From contig CAZIXA010000002.1 in assembly GCA_964543295.1 (NCBI GenBank), forward strand, positions 122,327 through 186,326: a DNA stretch of 64,000 nucleotides, in the 5' to 3' direction. Made by a program: the position numbers and the translations under genes. Positions 42,039-50,954 of the stretch are shown here, piece by piece. Every line of letters begins with the position of its first letter. The first letter of the stretch is position 1. The stretch is from AE-B3B sp964543295. GTDB lineage: Bacteria; Aerophobota; Aerophobia; Aerophobales; AE-B3A. The notes under the pieces are model-generated. The model did not search any database, was not told the DNA's origin, and saw only the letters and a program-made list of their open reading frames with translations.

Positions 42039-43120
42039 GTGCTGTGACAGATTTGCCCAAAGTAGCCGTGATCATCGTCGGTTGGAACCACTGGTGGGAT
42101 ACAGCGGAGTGTTTGGAGTCTCTACAAAAGCTTGATTATCCCAACTATGAGGTAATCATGGTAGATAATGGCTCTACCGATGGTCTGGTGGAGAAGCTCA
42201 AGAGATGGGCAAAAGGAGAGATTCCCGTAAATACCAGGTTTGTCAAATTTGATGCCAATCTAAAGCCGGTTCGATATATTGAGTATGACCGCAAGACTGC
42301 CGAAGCCGGAGGTGACGGCAGGGAGAAGGAATTAAAAGGATCATCCTCCCATGGTAAACTGATTATTATCCGGATCGAGAATAATCTCGGCTTTGCCGGG
42401 GGAACTAATGTGGGAATAAAATATGTCTTGGAGAAAGAGGATTTTAGATATGTATTACTCTTAAATAACGACACCATAGCTAGTCCTGATTTCTTGACCA
42501 GGATGATAGAGGTACAGGAGGAAGATAAAGAAATAGGAATAGTAGGTGGGAAAATCTACTATTACCACGATCCTAAGAGAATCTGGTATGGTGGTGGTAA
42601 ATTAAGCCTGTGGAAAGCTTTCAGCTATCATCAGCGTTATGGGAAGGTTGAGGACGGATCGGCTAAGGATAATTCTAAAGACTCAAAGGGGGTGATAGGG
42701 GCCACTTTCATAACTGGTTGCTTAATGCTAATCCGAAAAGAGCTGTTGCAAAATATAGGATTATTGCGTGAGGATTATTTTCTTTGCCTGGAAGATACTG
42801 ATTTTTGCTATCAAACACTAAAGCGGGGTTGGAAAATGAAGATCAATTTGGAGGCAAAAATCTGGCATAAAGTAGCAGCGGGAAAAGGAGGAGAATCTTC
42901 CCTGGTTAATTCCTATTATATAACTCGCAATAGATTGTTTTTCGGCTTCGAAACGCTCCAGGGCTTAAGATACAGGATAGTCTTTGGGCTGTTCTTTTTT
43001 TTTACCAGGCCAGTTCGTCTCTTGATGTGGGGAATTTCGGACAAAAAGCAGGTGGCAAAAGGAACATTGTTAGGAATAAGGGACTTTCTTACAGGGAAAA
43101 AAGGCCGGGGAATATTATAG
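42035..43120 (+). CDS. GT2 glycosyltransferase with an extra 45-residue insert
   Basis: 361 residues, GTG start overlapping rmlD. VAVIIVGWNHWWDTAECLES, VDNGSTDGLVEKLKRWAKGE, an insert VNTRFVKFDANLKPVRYIEY plus DRKTAEAGGDG, IENNLGFAGGTNVGIKY, LLLNNDTIASPDFLTRMIE and EDTDFCYQTLKRGWKMKINL. The insert is shared with the GT2 at 21935, and I have seen similar inserts in archaeal GT2 enzymes. It is probably a rhamnosyltransferase or related enzyme, given its operon partners, but this is inference. The C-terminus has a short hydrophobic anchor region. Confidence 0.87.
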   Translation: MSAVTDLPKVAVIIVGWNHWWDTAECLESLQKLDYPNYEVIMVDNGSTDGLVEKLKRWAKGEIPVNTRFVKFDANLKPVRYIEYDRKTAEAGGDGREKELKGSSSHGKLIIIRIENNLGFAGGTNVGIKYVLEKEDFRYVLLLNNDTIASPDFLTRMIEVQEEDKEIGIVGGKIYYYHDPKRIWYGGGKLSLWKAFSYHQRYGKVEDGSAKDNSKDSKGVIGATFITGCLMLIRKELLQNIGLLREDYFLCLEDTDFCYQTLKRGWKMKINLEAKIWHKVAAGKGGESSLVNSYYITRNRLFFGFETLQGLRYRIVFGLFFFFTRPVRLLMWGISDKKQVAKGTLLGIRDFLTGKKGRGIL

Positions 43121-43138
43121 ATAAGAACGGAATCGTGG

Positions 43139-44590
43139 ATGAATGAAGAAGCTCTAACAGCAGAAAATGAAAAATTTATTATTCCTATTTCTATTTTCAT
43201 AGGTATCCTTATAGGCGGCTCGTTGAGCTGGCTTTCTATTCGTTCGGGCAGCATAGAAGTCCTGGCTTTTTCTCTGGGTCTTCTACTACTGGCACTTTCT
43301 TTCTATAAACCTTTATGGGGCCTTCTAATTCTGATAGGATTTTTTCTTTCCCCCAGCCTATTTAATACTCCCCAAATAACTCCTCTGGAGATTTATTGGG
43401 GCGTTCTTTTTGCTGCTGGTTTTAGTGGAGCTCTGGCAAGGGTTCTTTTTGAGAAAAGGAAACTACTTTTACCCTTAAAGGAAGAGGGTTTTCTCTGGCT
43501 AGCTCTGTTCTTTCTCTTATGGGGTGCAATATCTCTATTGGTAACTTTGAGAGAGGGAGAAAAGCTTATCTGGTGGCTACGAAAATATGTGGATTTTGCT
43601 GGTTATTTTCTGATTTTCTGGGTGGTTTGGTGTGTTAGCGAGAAGAAGGAAAGTTGGGTCAAAATATTACTCGGGCTTTTCTTTTTTATCGGCATTGTTA
43701 AAGGCTCTCAACATTTGCTCTGGTATTACCACCACTTCCCGCAGGCCATGGCCGAGAGCAATCTCGGACTGTTAAGGAAAGGAGCGTATGCGGAATTTTT
43801 TGCATTTCCGGGGTCAACTCTAGCCCTGTGTCTTTGCATCAATAGCAAAATAAGGAGAATGAGATTCCTGTTTGGAGCTCTTGCCCTTTTCTTTTTGGTT
43901 CTTCTAGTTTTGAGCCTTACTCGCAGCGTTTGGCTAGGCTTTGGGATTGGTTTCCTTGTGCTCTTAATCGGCTTTAAACCTCTACGAGGTGGGATAGCCA
44001 AAGTGTTGTTTTCTCTCGTTCTACTTTTAGGAGTCATTTTGATGGGAGCTTTTTTTTTTCAACGAGAGGGCCTAATCTATCTATTTGAGAGAATCAGTAG
44101 CCGTCTCTTATCGTCTCTCACTCTGCAATTTGACTTGTCGCTTCTCGACCGTTTGGCAGAATGGAAGACTTTGTGGAGCTTATCCTGGAAAAGACCTTTT
44201 TTTGGACATGGAATAGGCAGTGGTTTTACTTTCTATTCAGTTAATCCCTGGAGCTGGGTTGAAGAGGGGGGGGTAGGTCGGATTACTATAAAGTATTCCC
44301 ATAATTTGTATTTATACCTTCTTTATACTCTGGGACTAGTTGGTCTTTTTCTTTTCCTGCTGATGATTTTCCAGATATTGAAGAAGGCGAGACAGATATG
44401 GAAGAAAACTAGGGCTCCTTTTGTTAAAGCATATTGTGCGGCAATTTTCTCCATATTGGTCGGATTCTTATTTATGGCCATCACCTGTCCAATATTTATG
44501 GGAAAGAGTAACAGTGTTCTTATTGGCCTTTTAATAGGGATACTGGCTCTTTTAAATCGGTCCATTTCCTCGGCTGAAAGTAAAAAGTAG
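43139..44590 (+). CDS. O-antigen ligase/polymerase family membrane protein (Wzy_C)
   Basis: 483 residues with about a dozen hydrophobic segments. The Wzy_C/WaaL signature region is present: RLAEWKTLWSLSWKRPFFGH, GIGSGFTFYS, then KYSHNLYLYLLYTLGLVGLF with the conserved His-Asn pair after the large periplasmic loop. It either polymerises repeat units on undecaprenyl diphosphate or ligates chains to an acceptor. Two such proteins occur in this window (see 50955), so one may be the polymerase and the other the ligase. It lies between GT2 and GT4 genes. Confidence 0.88.
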   Translation: MNEEALTAENEKFIIPISIFIGILIGGSLSWLSIRSGSIEVLAFSLGLLLLALSFYKPLWGLLILIGFFLSPSLFNTPQITPLEIYWGVLFAAGFSGALARVLFEKRKLLLPLKEEGFLWLALFFLLWGAISLLVTLREGEKLIWWLRKYVDFAGYFLIFWVVWCVSEKKESWVKILLGLFFFIGIVKGSQHLLWYYHHFPQAMAESNLGLLRKGAYAEFFAFPGSTLALCLCINSKIRRMRFLFGALALFFLVLLVLSLTRSVWLGFGIGFLVLLIGFKPLRGGIAKVLFSLVLLLGVILMGAFFFQREGLIYLFERISSRLLSSLTLQFDLSLLDRLAEWKTLWSLSWKRPFFGHGIGSGFTFYSVNPWSWVEEGGVGRITIKYSHNLYLYLLYTLGLVGLFLFLLMIFQILKKARQIWKKTRAPFVKAYCAAIFSILVGFLFMAITCPIFMGKSNSVLIGLLIGILALLNRSISSAESKK

Positions 44591-44610
44591 ATCTTATTTG
44601 GAGAACGAGA

Positions 44611-45876
44611 ATGAGGATTTTGCAGTTGAGTGGACAATTTCCCTATCCCCCGGTGGAGGGAGGGAAGATCGCAATCTTTAATCTGATCAGATATTTATCA
44701 CTGCGAGGACACAAAATCGTTTTATTGTCTATCGTAAGTCCTCAGAAAGAGGGTATCGGGAGGAATGTGCAGGCACTGAAGAAATGGTGTGATCCCAGGA
44801 TCGTTTACCACCGCACAGAAACTAACCTGTGGGGATTATTTGTCAATTTGTTTTTTGGTATCCCCTATACTATTTCAAAGTATCACAGCAGCAAAGTTAA
44901 GGATGCTTTAAGACAAATTCTCTCAAAAGAAAAATTCGACATAATCCATATCGAATCCCTGCACCTGGCCTACTATGGTGAGTTTATTAAACACGAATTT
45001 GAACTGCCCGTTGTCTTGAGAGAACAAAATGTTCAGGCAACGATAATGGAAAGATACTATCAAAACGAGAGCAATCCTCTGATAATGTTATACGCCTATC
45101 TGCAGTGGAGGAAGGTCTATAGGTATGAAGCTAAAGTTTGTGAGATCTTCGATAGATGCCTCATGATAACCAGGGAAGACAAAGAGAGGATTGAAAGGAT
45201 GAATCCGAAGGTGAAGACCTGCCTAACCCCGGCTGGAGTGGATACTTCTTACTTTCATCCCTTGAAAATAAAAGAAGAGCCCGGAAGTTTAATCTTTGTA
45301 GGTGATCTGAAATGGCTTCCTAATGTGGATGGAATGTTCTGGTTTTATAACCGGATCTGGCCCAGAATGAAGAAAACATTTCCTCAGATAAAATCCTATG
45401 TCGTCGGGCGCAGGCCACCACAGAAGATAAGGAAGTTAAGTGAAAAGGATCAAAATATCATAGTGACGGGATTTGTGAAAGATGTCCGTCCTTACGTAGC
45501 AAAGTGTTCGGTATATATCGTCCCCTTGAGAATAGGGGGAGGAATGAGATTGAAGATCCTGGAGGCGATGGCCATGGAGAGGCCTGTGGTAGCGACCTCA
45601 GTGGGAGCAGAAGGAATAATGGCCACCCATGGAGAAAACATAATAATAGCTGATAGTGAAGCTGATTTTGCGGAATGGGTGATTGAGCTACTTAAAGACA
45701 CAAATCTCAGGAGAAGACTTGCTCACGGGGGTAAAAGACTGGTTGAACAGGAGTACCGGTGGGAATCGATCGTTGAGAAACTGGAGAAAGAGTATATCGA
45801 AGTCCTGGATGAAAGAAGCAACCGGTGTAAGTCTTCATTGTTGCTGGCGGACCAGCATAAAGGGAATTTTGGTTAA
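44611..45876 (+). CDS. GT4 family glycosyltransferase (similar to XrtA-locus sugar transferases)
   Basis: 421 residues. MRILQLSGQFPYPPVEGGKI at the N-terminus, then FDIIHIESLHLAYYGEFIKH, VVLREQNVQATIMERYY, CLTPAGVDTSYFHP, LIFVGDLKWLPNVDGMFWFY and VPLRIGGGMRLKILEAMAME, ending in GVEQEYRWES-type C-terminal helices. The N-VDG and GGG-R-LK-ILEAMA strings resemble glycosyltransferases in exosortase A (XrtA/PEP-CTERM) loci. The last 20 residues (KSSLLLADQHKGNFG) look like read-through into downstream sequence rather than family sequence. Confidence 0.87.
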   Translation: MRILQLSGQFPYPPVEGGKIAIFNLIRYLSLRGHKIVLLSIVSPQKEGIGRNVQALKKWCDPRIVYHRTETNLWGLFVNLFFGIPYTISKYHSSKVKDALRQILSKEKFDIIHIESLHLAYYGEFIKHEFELPVVLREQNVQATIMERYYQNESNPLIMLYAYLQWRKVYRYEAKVCEIFDRCLMITREDKERIERMNPKVKTCLTPAGVDTSYFHPLKIKEEPGSLIFVGDLKWLPNVDGMFWFYNRIWPRMKKTFPQIKSYVVGRRPPQKIRKLSEKDQNIIVTGFVKDVRPYVAKCSVYIVPLRIGGGMRLKILEAMAMERPVVATSVGAEGIMATHGENIIIADSEADFAEWVIELLKDTNLRRRLAHGGKRLVEQEYRWESIVEKLEKEYIEVLDERSNRCKSSLLLADQHKGNFG

Positions 45877-45882
45877 AAAGAT

Positions 45883-45975
45883 ATGAAAGTTATGACGGTC
45901 TTTGTCACCGGCAACAGCGTTATCGATGCCTTACTCTGGGTTGTCCGTCAGCAGACAAGATCATCGAGATATTAA
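45883..45975 (+). pseudogene. wecB: Internally deleted wecB remnant
   Basis: ATG 45883 gives MKVMTVF, the N-terminus of WecB (normally followed by GTRPEAIK), joined directly to VTGNSVIDALLWVVRQ, which in intact WecB lies about 180 residues further on. TAA ends it at 45973-45975. The middle part, with the catalytic Asp and Glu residues, is missing. It is a 30-codon relic, too short to fold, and overlaps the start region of the next gene. Confidence 0.75.
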
Positions 45976-45994
45976 GGGAGAAATTGAGGTCAAA

Positions 45995-47170
45995 GTGAGG
46001 AAATTCAGAATATTATTGCCTTACCTGGGTAGATGGGATCAGCCAAGTAGATCGAGGTTTCACCAGATAGCCGAAAGATTGGCAAGGAACGGATGTATAG
46101 TTCATGTTATTCAAGCTCCTCCTTTAGAATCCGAAGAGATCATTTTTCAGCAAAGGAATATCGAGTTGCATCAGAACATAAAACTGCATACAATAGAACT
46201 TAATAGGAGAATCTGGAGCCATGCAAGATTGGGAAAAATTCTGAGAAAAGGCTATTATGGTCTTGCTGTCACACAAATGGTAAAGCGTCTGGTAAGGGAA
46301 TTTTCCATAGATGTTCTATGGCTTTATAATCTGCCTCACTATCCTTTATCCAAAATTCGTAATTGTATTATTATCTTTGATTATGCGGATGACTATATAT
46401 CTATGCTGAAGACGGAAGTGAAGTTCTTGAATAATACCATCACTGAGTTGATAGCCAGAGCTTTCCTAAAAGGTCTTTTGAGGCGGTCTGATATTATTTT
46501 CTGTGTGTCCAAAATATTGTACGATCATGTGGGTGCACTTGTAGGAGAGGGCAAGAGTCTCATTTTGCCAAATGGAGTGGATTTGGGTGTTTTCTCTTTC
46601 CCAGATTCTGACCATTCCGGTCTCGGAAGTATTCCTCAAGAGAAGGCAACGATTGGATTTGTCGGTGCTTTCGAATATTTCATTGACTTTGATATGATCT
46701 TTGAAGCTGCCAGACGCCTACCCAAAGTGCAGTTCTTATTGGTGGGAGCCGGACGCCAATACGAGTATTTGAGGAAGGTAAAAGAATGCGAAAAGCTCAA
46801 TAACATCCATTTTACAGGTTTTGTGGGCAACGAAGAGGTTCCGCAATACATCTCCCGGATGGATGTTTGCCTAAATTCTTTCAAGCGAACTCGGATTTCC
46901 CATGCGGCTTGCTCTATGAAGCTGTTTGAATACCTGGCTCTGGGGAAACCGGTTATCACCTCAACTTTAGAGGAGGTCACCAACATTGACGAAGGTTTTC
47001 TCTATTACGCCGATACTCCGGAGCAGCTAGTAGGTCAGATAGAATGGATTCTGGAACATTACAAAGAGGCACTAGAGAAAACTTGCAAAGTCAAGCCAAT
47101 TATAACGCAAAGATACAATTGGGATATCATAGCTGGACGGTTTGTCAATGCAATTGAAGAGTGTCTTTGA
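45995..47170 (+). CDS. GT4 family glycosyltransferase
   Basis: 391 residues from GTG 45995 (GAGG six bases upstream). The first 31 in-frame residues before it overlap the wecB relic and show no family similarity. N-terminal ILLPYLGRWDQPSRSRFHQI, VDLWLYNLPHYPLSKI-like loop, DIIFCVSKILYDHVGALVGE, ILPNGVDLGVF, IGFVGAFEYFIDFDMIFEAA, and CLNSFKRTRISHAACSMKLF in the donor domain, followed by EYLALGKPVITSTLEEVTN. The usual EX7E Glu is not obvious; SHAACSMKLFEYLALG plays that part. Specificity unknown. Confidence 0.83.
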   Translation: MRKFRILLPYLGRWDQPSRSRFHQIAERLARNGCIVHVIQAPPLESEEIIFQQRNIELHQNIKLHTIELNRRIWSHARLGKILRKGYYGLAVTQMVKRLVREFSIDVLWLYNLPHYPLSKIRNCIIIFDYADDYISMLKTEVKFLNNTITELIARAFLKGLLRRSDIIFCVSKILYDHVGALVGEGKSLILPNGVDLGVFSFPDSDHSGLGSIPQEKATIGFVGAFEYFIDFDMIFEAARRLPKVQFLLVGAGRQYEYLRKVKECEKLNNIHFTGFVGNEEVPQYISRMDVCLNSFKRTRISHAACSMKLFEYLALGKPVITSTLEEVTNIDEGFLYYADTPEQLVGQIEWILEHYKEALEKTCKVKPIITQRYNWDIIAGRFVNAIEECL

Positions 47171-47311
47171 AGTCGAACATAGCGAGACGCAGGCTTTTGG
47201 AGAGCAGCGTGTTGTTATTGGAAGTTAAGGCAAATATTGGGTTAACCTATCTTTTCTCATAGGTGTTAGTCCACAAAATGCCATTTAGATTACAATCCCG
47301 GAGATAGAAAA
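47171..47311. other. Short intergenic stretch before the methyltransferase
   Basis: 141 bases with no gene, hairpin with T-run, or clear promoter that I can see. AATCCCGGAGATAG before ATG 47312 provides a GGAG ribosome site. Confidence 0.4.
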
Positions 47312-48178
47312 ATGTCAGTCCTTGGTGAGAAGATTTGCCTTTTTCTGATTGGTACTCCGTTATTTAAGATATTTAAAAAGAGGACTCCTACAGCCAAACT
47401 TGTTTATAATGATGACGGTAGTGTCCGCTCGGACCTCAATTACTCGGAAGAACTCTTTGAGTCCACCAGGTCAATAATACTTAATTTCATGAGACTCGGT
47501 TATCCTTTTCCTATTGAGGGTAGCAACATTCTCGATATTGGATGTGGAGATGGTGGGAGAACCGCATATTACGGAATGAACGGGGCGTTAAGCGTTGTTG
47601 GTATTGATAGTGATCTTAGTAGACTGAAGAGAGCAAGGCTCTTTTGTCATAAACGGAGTCTTGACCACAAAGTCTTTTTTTCTGCTGCTAGCTCTCACAA
47701 ATTACCCTTCAATGAAAGCTCGTTCGATCTCGTTATTATGACCGATGTTATGGAACACATCTCTGAACCGTTAGAGACCCTTCTAGAGGCTGAGCGAGTT
47801 CTTCGTCCAGGTGGAAAACTGTTCATAAGCTTTGGTTGCTATTATGCTCCTCTTGGCTCACATTTGACAGATTGGATTCCTCTACCCTGGCAGCAAGTCA
47901 TATTTTCCGAAAGGACCCTGATCCGCATTCTTAAAAAATTATCAAACGATGAACCATACATCTTGTTCCAATTTCCAGGCCTTGAGAAGGTTCCTTTACC
48001 TGTACGAATTAATGATCTGGAATGTGGTGGACAAAACAGAATTACCCTTAGGGCTTTTCGAGACTATATCAATTTCTCGGACTTTGAAATAGAATTGTTT
48101 TGGACTCCTTTTCTAGCAAAAATTCCTATGATAGGTGAACTGTTTGCCATAGTACGGTGTGTTCTCAAAAAAGAGTAG
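47312..48178 (+). CDS. Class I SAM-dependent methyltransferase (type 11)
   Basis: 288 residues. An N-terminal segment with FLIGTPLFKIFKKRTPTAKL could touch the membrane. SAM motif I NILDIGCGDGGRTAYYG (about residue 71), VVGIDSDLSRLKRAR, then SSFDLVIMTDVMEHISEPLE and ERVLRPGGKLFISFGCYYAP. Its target is likely a sugar on the lipid-linked glycan. Its 3-prime end is close to the deacetylase gene, six bases before that gene starts at 48184. Confidence 0.83.
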   Translation: MSVLGEKICLFLIGTPLFKIFKKRTPTAKLVYNDDGSVRSDLNYSEELFESTRSIILNFMRLGYPFPIEGSNILDIGCGDGGRTAYYGMNGALSVVGIDSDLSRLKRARLFCHKRSLDHKVFFSAASSHKLPFNESSFDLVIMTDVMEHISEPLETLLEAERVLRPGGKLFISFGCYYAPLGSHLTDWIPLPWQQVIFSERTLIRILKKLSNDEPYILFQFPGLEKVPLPVRINDLECGGQNRITLRAFRDYINFSDFEIELFWTPFLAKIPMIGELFAIVRCVLKKE

Positions 48179-48183
48179 AACTA

Positions 48184-48999
48184 ATGATTAATGCCCTATC
48201 AGTTGATGTGGAAGATTACTATCAGGTTTCCGCCTTTAAATCCACAGTGAAATTCAACGATTGGAGCAGGTACGAGAGTAGACTAGCCAGCAACATAGAT
48301 AAACTCCTCACTATCCTAGCCGAGGAAGGAGTAAGAGCGACTTTTTTTATCTTGGGATGGGTAGCTGAGAATTATCCAGAGATTGTCAGGCGCATAAGGG
48401 CTGCCGGACATGAAATAGCCAGTCATGGCTACGCTCACAGATTAGTTTATGAACAAAAACCTGATGAATTTCTCTCTGAGCTTAAAAAATCTTTAGATAT
48501 AACTGAGCGAATTACCGGAAACAAAATACTAGGTTTTCGGGCCGCCTCTTTTTCCATAATAAAAGAGACTCTCTGGGCGCTGGATATTCTAAAGCAACAG
48601 GGTCTAAAGTACGACTCAAGCATTTTTCCTATAGTCCACGACCTATATGGCATTCCCGATGCTCCTAGATACCCCTACCGTGTGTCAGAGGATTTTTGGG
48701 AGTTTCCTATGTCCACAGTCCAGATTATGAGAAGGAATTTACCCCTTGGGGGGGGTGGCTATCTTAGACTTTATCCCTATTGCTTGACTAGGTGGGGAAT
48801 CCGAAGAATAAACAGAGAAGGCAAGCCGGCAATAGTTTACCTACACCCCTGGGAGCTTGATCCACACCAGCCTCGCATTGAGGGTTCATTTTTTAGTAAG
48901 CTCAGGCATTACCAGAATTTACGTCGAACAGAAGGTATACTGCGGTCTCTGTGTCGAGACTTTAAATTTGCGACGGTGAGGGAGGTGTTGGGTGTTTAG
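48184..48999 (+). CDS. Polysaccharide deacetylase, XrtA/PEP-CTERM-locus subfamily
   Basis: 271 residues from ATG 48184. NodB homology: NALSVDVEDYYQVSAF (first Asp and the DVEDY form of this subfamily), ATFFILGWVAENYPEIVRRI, HEIASHGYAHRLVYEQKPDE (metal-binding H-x3-H), FRAASFSIIKETLWALDIL, SSIFPIVHDLYGIPDAPRYP, and YLHPWELDPHQPRI. This is the pattern of the deacetylases that accompany exosortase A. It removes acetyl groups from N-acetylhexosamines in exopolysaccharide. No exosortase gene is in this window. Confidence 0.92.
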   Translation: MINALSVDVEDYYQVSAFKSTVKFNDWSRYESRLASNIDKLLTILAEEGVRATFFILGWVAENYPEIVRRIRAAGHEIASHGYAHRLVYEQKPDEFLSELKKSLDITERITGNKILGFRAASFSIIKETLWALDILKQQGLKYDSSIFPIVHDLYGIPDAPRYPYRVSEDFWEFPMSTVQIMRRNLPLGGGGYLRLYPYCLTRWGIRRINREGKPAIVYLHPWELDPHQPRIEGSFFSKLRHYQNLRRTEGILRSLCRDFKFATVREVLGV

Positions 49000-49666
49000 A
49001 ATGGATATGCACGTTCACACTGAGTTTTCAACAGACGCGTTCCTTTCTTTGAAAACCATTGTTAAAGTCTGCAAGGCAAAAGGAATTAACTGTTTGGCAG
49101 TAACAGACCACGATACCACAAAAGGAGCTCGTCAACTACAAAAAATGACCTCATCCCTCAGAGTAATTATTGGAGAAGAGATTGAGAGTACAGAAGGGGA
49201 GATAATCGGGCTTTTTCTAAAGGCTGAGATATCCCCGCATTTGTCGCCTGAGGCAACCATTTCCGAGATAAGAAAGCAGGGAGGAATTGTCTATATTCCC
49301 CATCCTTTTGCGACTTCAAGAAAATTGATATTTAGAAAAGCCAGGTTGGCAGAGCTGACTGGAGAAATCGATATTCTTGAGGTATTTAATTCCCGCAGTC
49401 TTTGCAGGGCATCTAATAGGAGAGCTCTGGAATTTGCTCTCTCCAAGAATCTGCTTTGTGGCGCAGGTAGCGATGCTCACAGTCGATTCGAACTTGGCAA
49501 TGCCTGCGTCGAAGTAGAAAAATTCGAGACCAAAGATGATTTTTTAGAAAATCTAAAAAAAGCGAAAATTTGCGGGCAACGAACCTCTCTTCTTATCCGA
49601 GTTATCATGAATAGAATGGTAAGGAAAGGGCTGAGGCGATTTAGCAAGAGTTTAAGATCCATTTGA
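48992..49666 (+). CDS. PHP-domain metal-dependent phosphoesterase
   Basis: 224 residues from GTG 48992, which has GGAGG six bases upstream; ATG 49001 is too far from it. PHP motifs are DMHVHTEFSTDAFLSLKTIV, AVTDHDTTKGARQLQ, EIESTEGEIIGLFL, IPHPFATSRKL and GAGSDAHSRFELGNACVEVE, which together form a trinuclear metal site. It overlaps the deacetylase by eight bases. Such YciV-like PHP proteins remove phosphates from nucleotides or phosphosugars. Here the role could be cleaving a phosphosugar product or a signalling molecule; this is inference. Confidence 0.85.
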   Translation: MFRMDMHVHTEFSTDAFLSLKTIVKVCKAKGINCLAVTDHDTTKGARQLQKMTSSLRVIIGEEIESTEGEIIGLFLKAEISPHLSPEATISEIRKQGGIVYIPHPFATSRKLIFRKARLAELTGEIDILEVFNSRSLCRASNRRALEFALSKNLLCGAGSDAHSRFELGNACVEVEKFETKDDFLENLKKAKICGQRTSLLIRVIMNRMVRKGLRRFSKSLRSI

Positions 49667-49720
49667 ATTCTATGAGTGAAGCTTACTTCATTGTAGGCAC
49701 AGTACACAGGAGAAGATAGA

Positions 49721-50887
49721 ATGGAAGCGGTATTTGTGACCGATGCCCAACAGCGAAAATCGTTAGCGGTGATTAGATCCCTTGGTAGAAGAGGGATCAG
49801 CGTTACTGCTGGCGATAGTTCATCCTTTGCCCTTTCCTTCTTTTCCAAATACTGTAATCGAAGCGTTGTCTATCCCTCTCCTAAAAAAAAGCCGGAACTT
49901 TTCATCGAGTGGCTAATTGATTATTTGAAAAGTAATAGCTACGATGTTCTCCTGGCCACAGATGACGATAGTCTTATGGCAGTTACCCGTTTCCGAGATG
50001 ATCTTTCCCGTTACACTCTCGTGCCGGTGGTAGAGTATGGAACCTACATGAAGGCTCGTAATAAAGCGAATACCATAAAAATTGCGCTTAAACACGGCAT
50101 TCCTTGTCCGAAAACCTACTTTGTTAATGACCTTAAAGAGGTGGAGGTTCTCGCTGACCACATAAGCTATCCTGCAGTAATTAAGCCGCGTAAGAGCTCA
50201 GGTTCCCGAGGTATATTTTACATGGAGTCTGGGAATGTTTTATATTCTGTCTATCGGCGGGTCCATAATGAGTATCCATATCCTCTTATTCAGGAGCTGA
50301 TTCCTCCAGGGGGAGCTACTTACGGGGTCTCAACTCTCTTTAATGCAAAGTCAGAACCAAGGGCGGTCTTTGTGCACCAACGGATCAGAGAGTTCCCCCC
50401 CTCAGGTGGCCCCAGCACTCTAAGGGAAAGTGTTTCTAAGCCAGAACTTGTGGAACTAGCATTTAAATTATTGAGAGCTCTAAAGTGGTATGGGGTGGCC
50501 ATGGTGGAGTTTAAAATAGACCCTCGTGATGGAAAACCAAAACTGATGGAGGTAAATTCGAAATTTTGGGGTTCGCTTCAACTAGCCATTTGTTCGGGGG
50601 TAGATTTTCCCTATCTGCTTTACAAAATGGCTAGGGAGAGTGACATTAAGCCTGTCTTCAAATATGAAGTAGGAGTTCGATGCCGATGGTTACTGGGAGA
50701 TGTTCTACATTTTATCTTTAGTCCCGGGCGATTGCAGACTCTTCCTGAATTTTTCAAGATTCTGGACAAGAATACCCACTTCGATATTTTATCGATGGAA
50801 GACCCAGGGCCCGCATTGGGCTCATTTTTTTCATTTTCTACCCGTTTTTTTTATCAGAAGATGTGGAAAGATGTTATGCGGCGCTAG
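49721..50887 (+). CDS. ATP-grasp domain protein (carbamoyl-phosphate-synthase-like)
   Basis: 388 residues. N-terminal pre-ATP-grasp: AVFVTDAQQRKSLAVIRSLG and SYDVLLATDDDSLMAVTRF. ATP-binding: YPAVIKPRKSSGSRGIFYM and PYPLIQELIPPGGATYGVST; metal ligands in LMEVNSKFWGSLQLAICSGV. AGGAGAAG six bases before the ATG. Enzymes of this type in polysaccharide loci may ligate an amino acid or carboxylate to a sugar amine, or act on lipid carriers. The chemistry is carboxylate-amine ligation through an acyl phosphate. Target not known. Confidence 0.82.
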   Translation: MEAVFVTDAQQRKSLAVIRSLGRRGISVTAGDSSSFALSFFSKYCNRSVVYPSPKKKPELFIEWLIDYLKSNSYDVLLATDDDSLMAVTRFRDDLSRYTLVPVVEYGTYMKARNKANTIKIALKHGIPCPKTYFVNDLKEVEVLADHISYPAVIKPRKSSGSRGIFYMESGNVLYSVYRRVHNEYPYPLIQELIPPGGATYGVSTLFNAKSEPRAVFVHQRIREFPPSGGPSTLRESVSKPELVELAFKLLRALKWYGVAMVEFKIDPRDGKPKLMEVNSKFWGSLQLAICSGVDFPYLLYKMARESDIKPVFKYEVGVRCRWLLGDVLHFIFSPGRLQTLPEFFKILDKNTHFDILSMEDPGPALGSFFSFSTRFFYQKMWKDVMRR

Positions 50888-50954
50888 TCTTCGTTTCAAG
50901 CATTATTCAAATAAAAATTATAGGTCTCGTACAAGCATTTCGTAAGGGTGTGAA

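Noticed and set aside
44611..49666. Exosortase gene expected beside XrtA-type genes
   Set aside because: None of the membrane proteins in the window shows the Cys-Arg-His pattern of exosortases; they fit ligase, GT-C or flippase families better.
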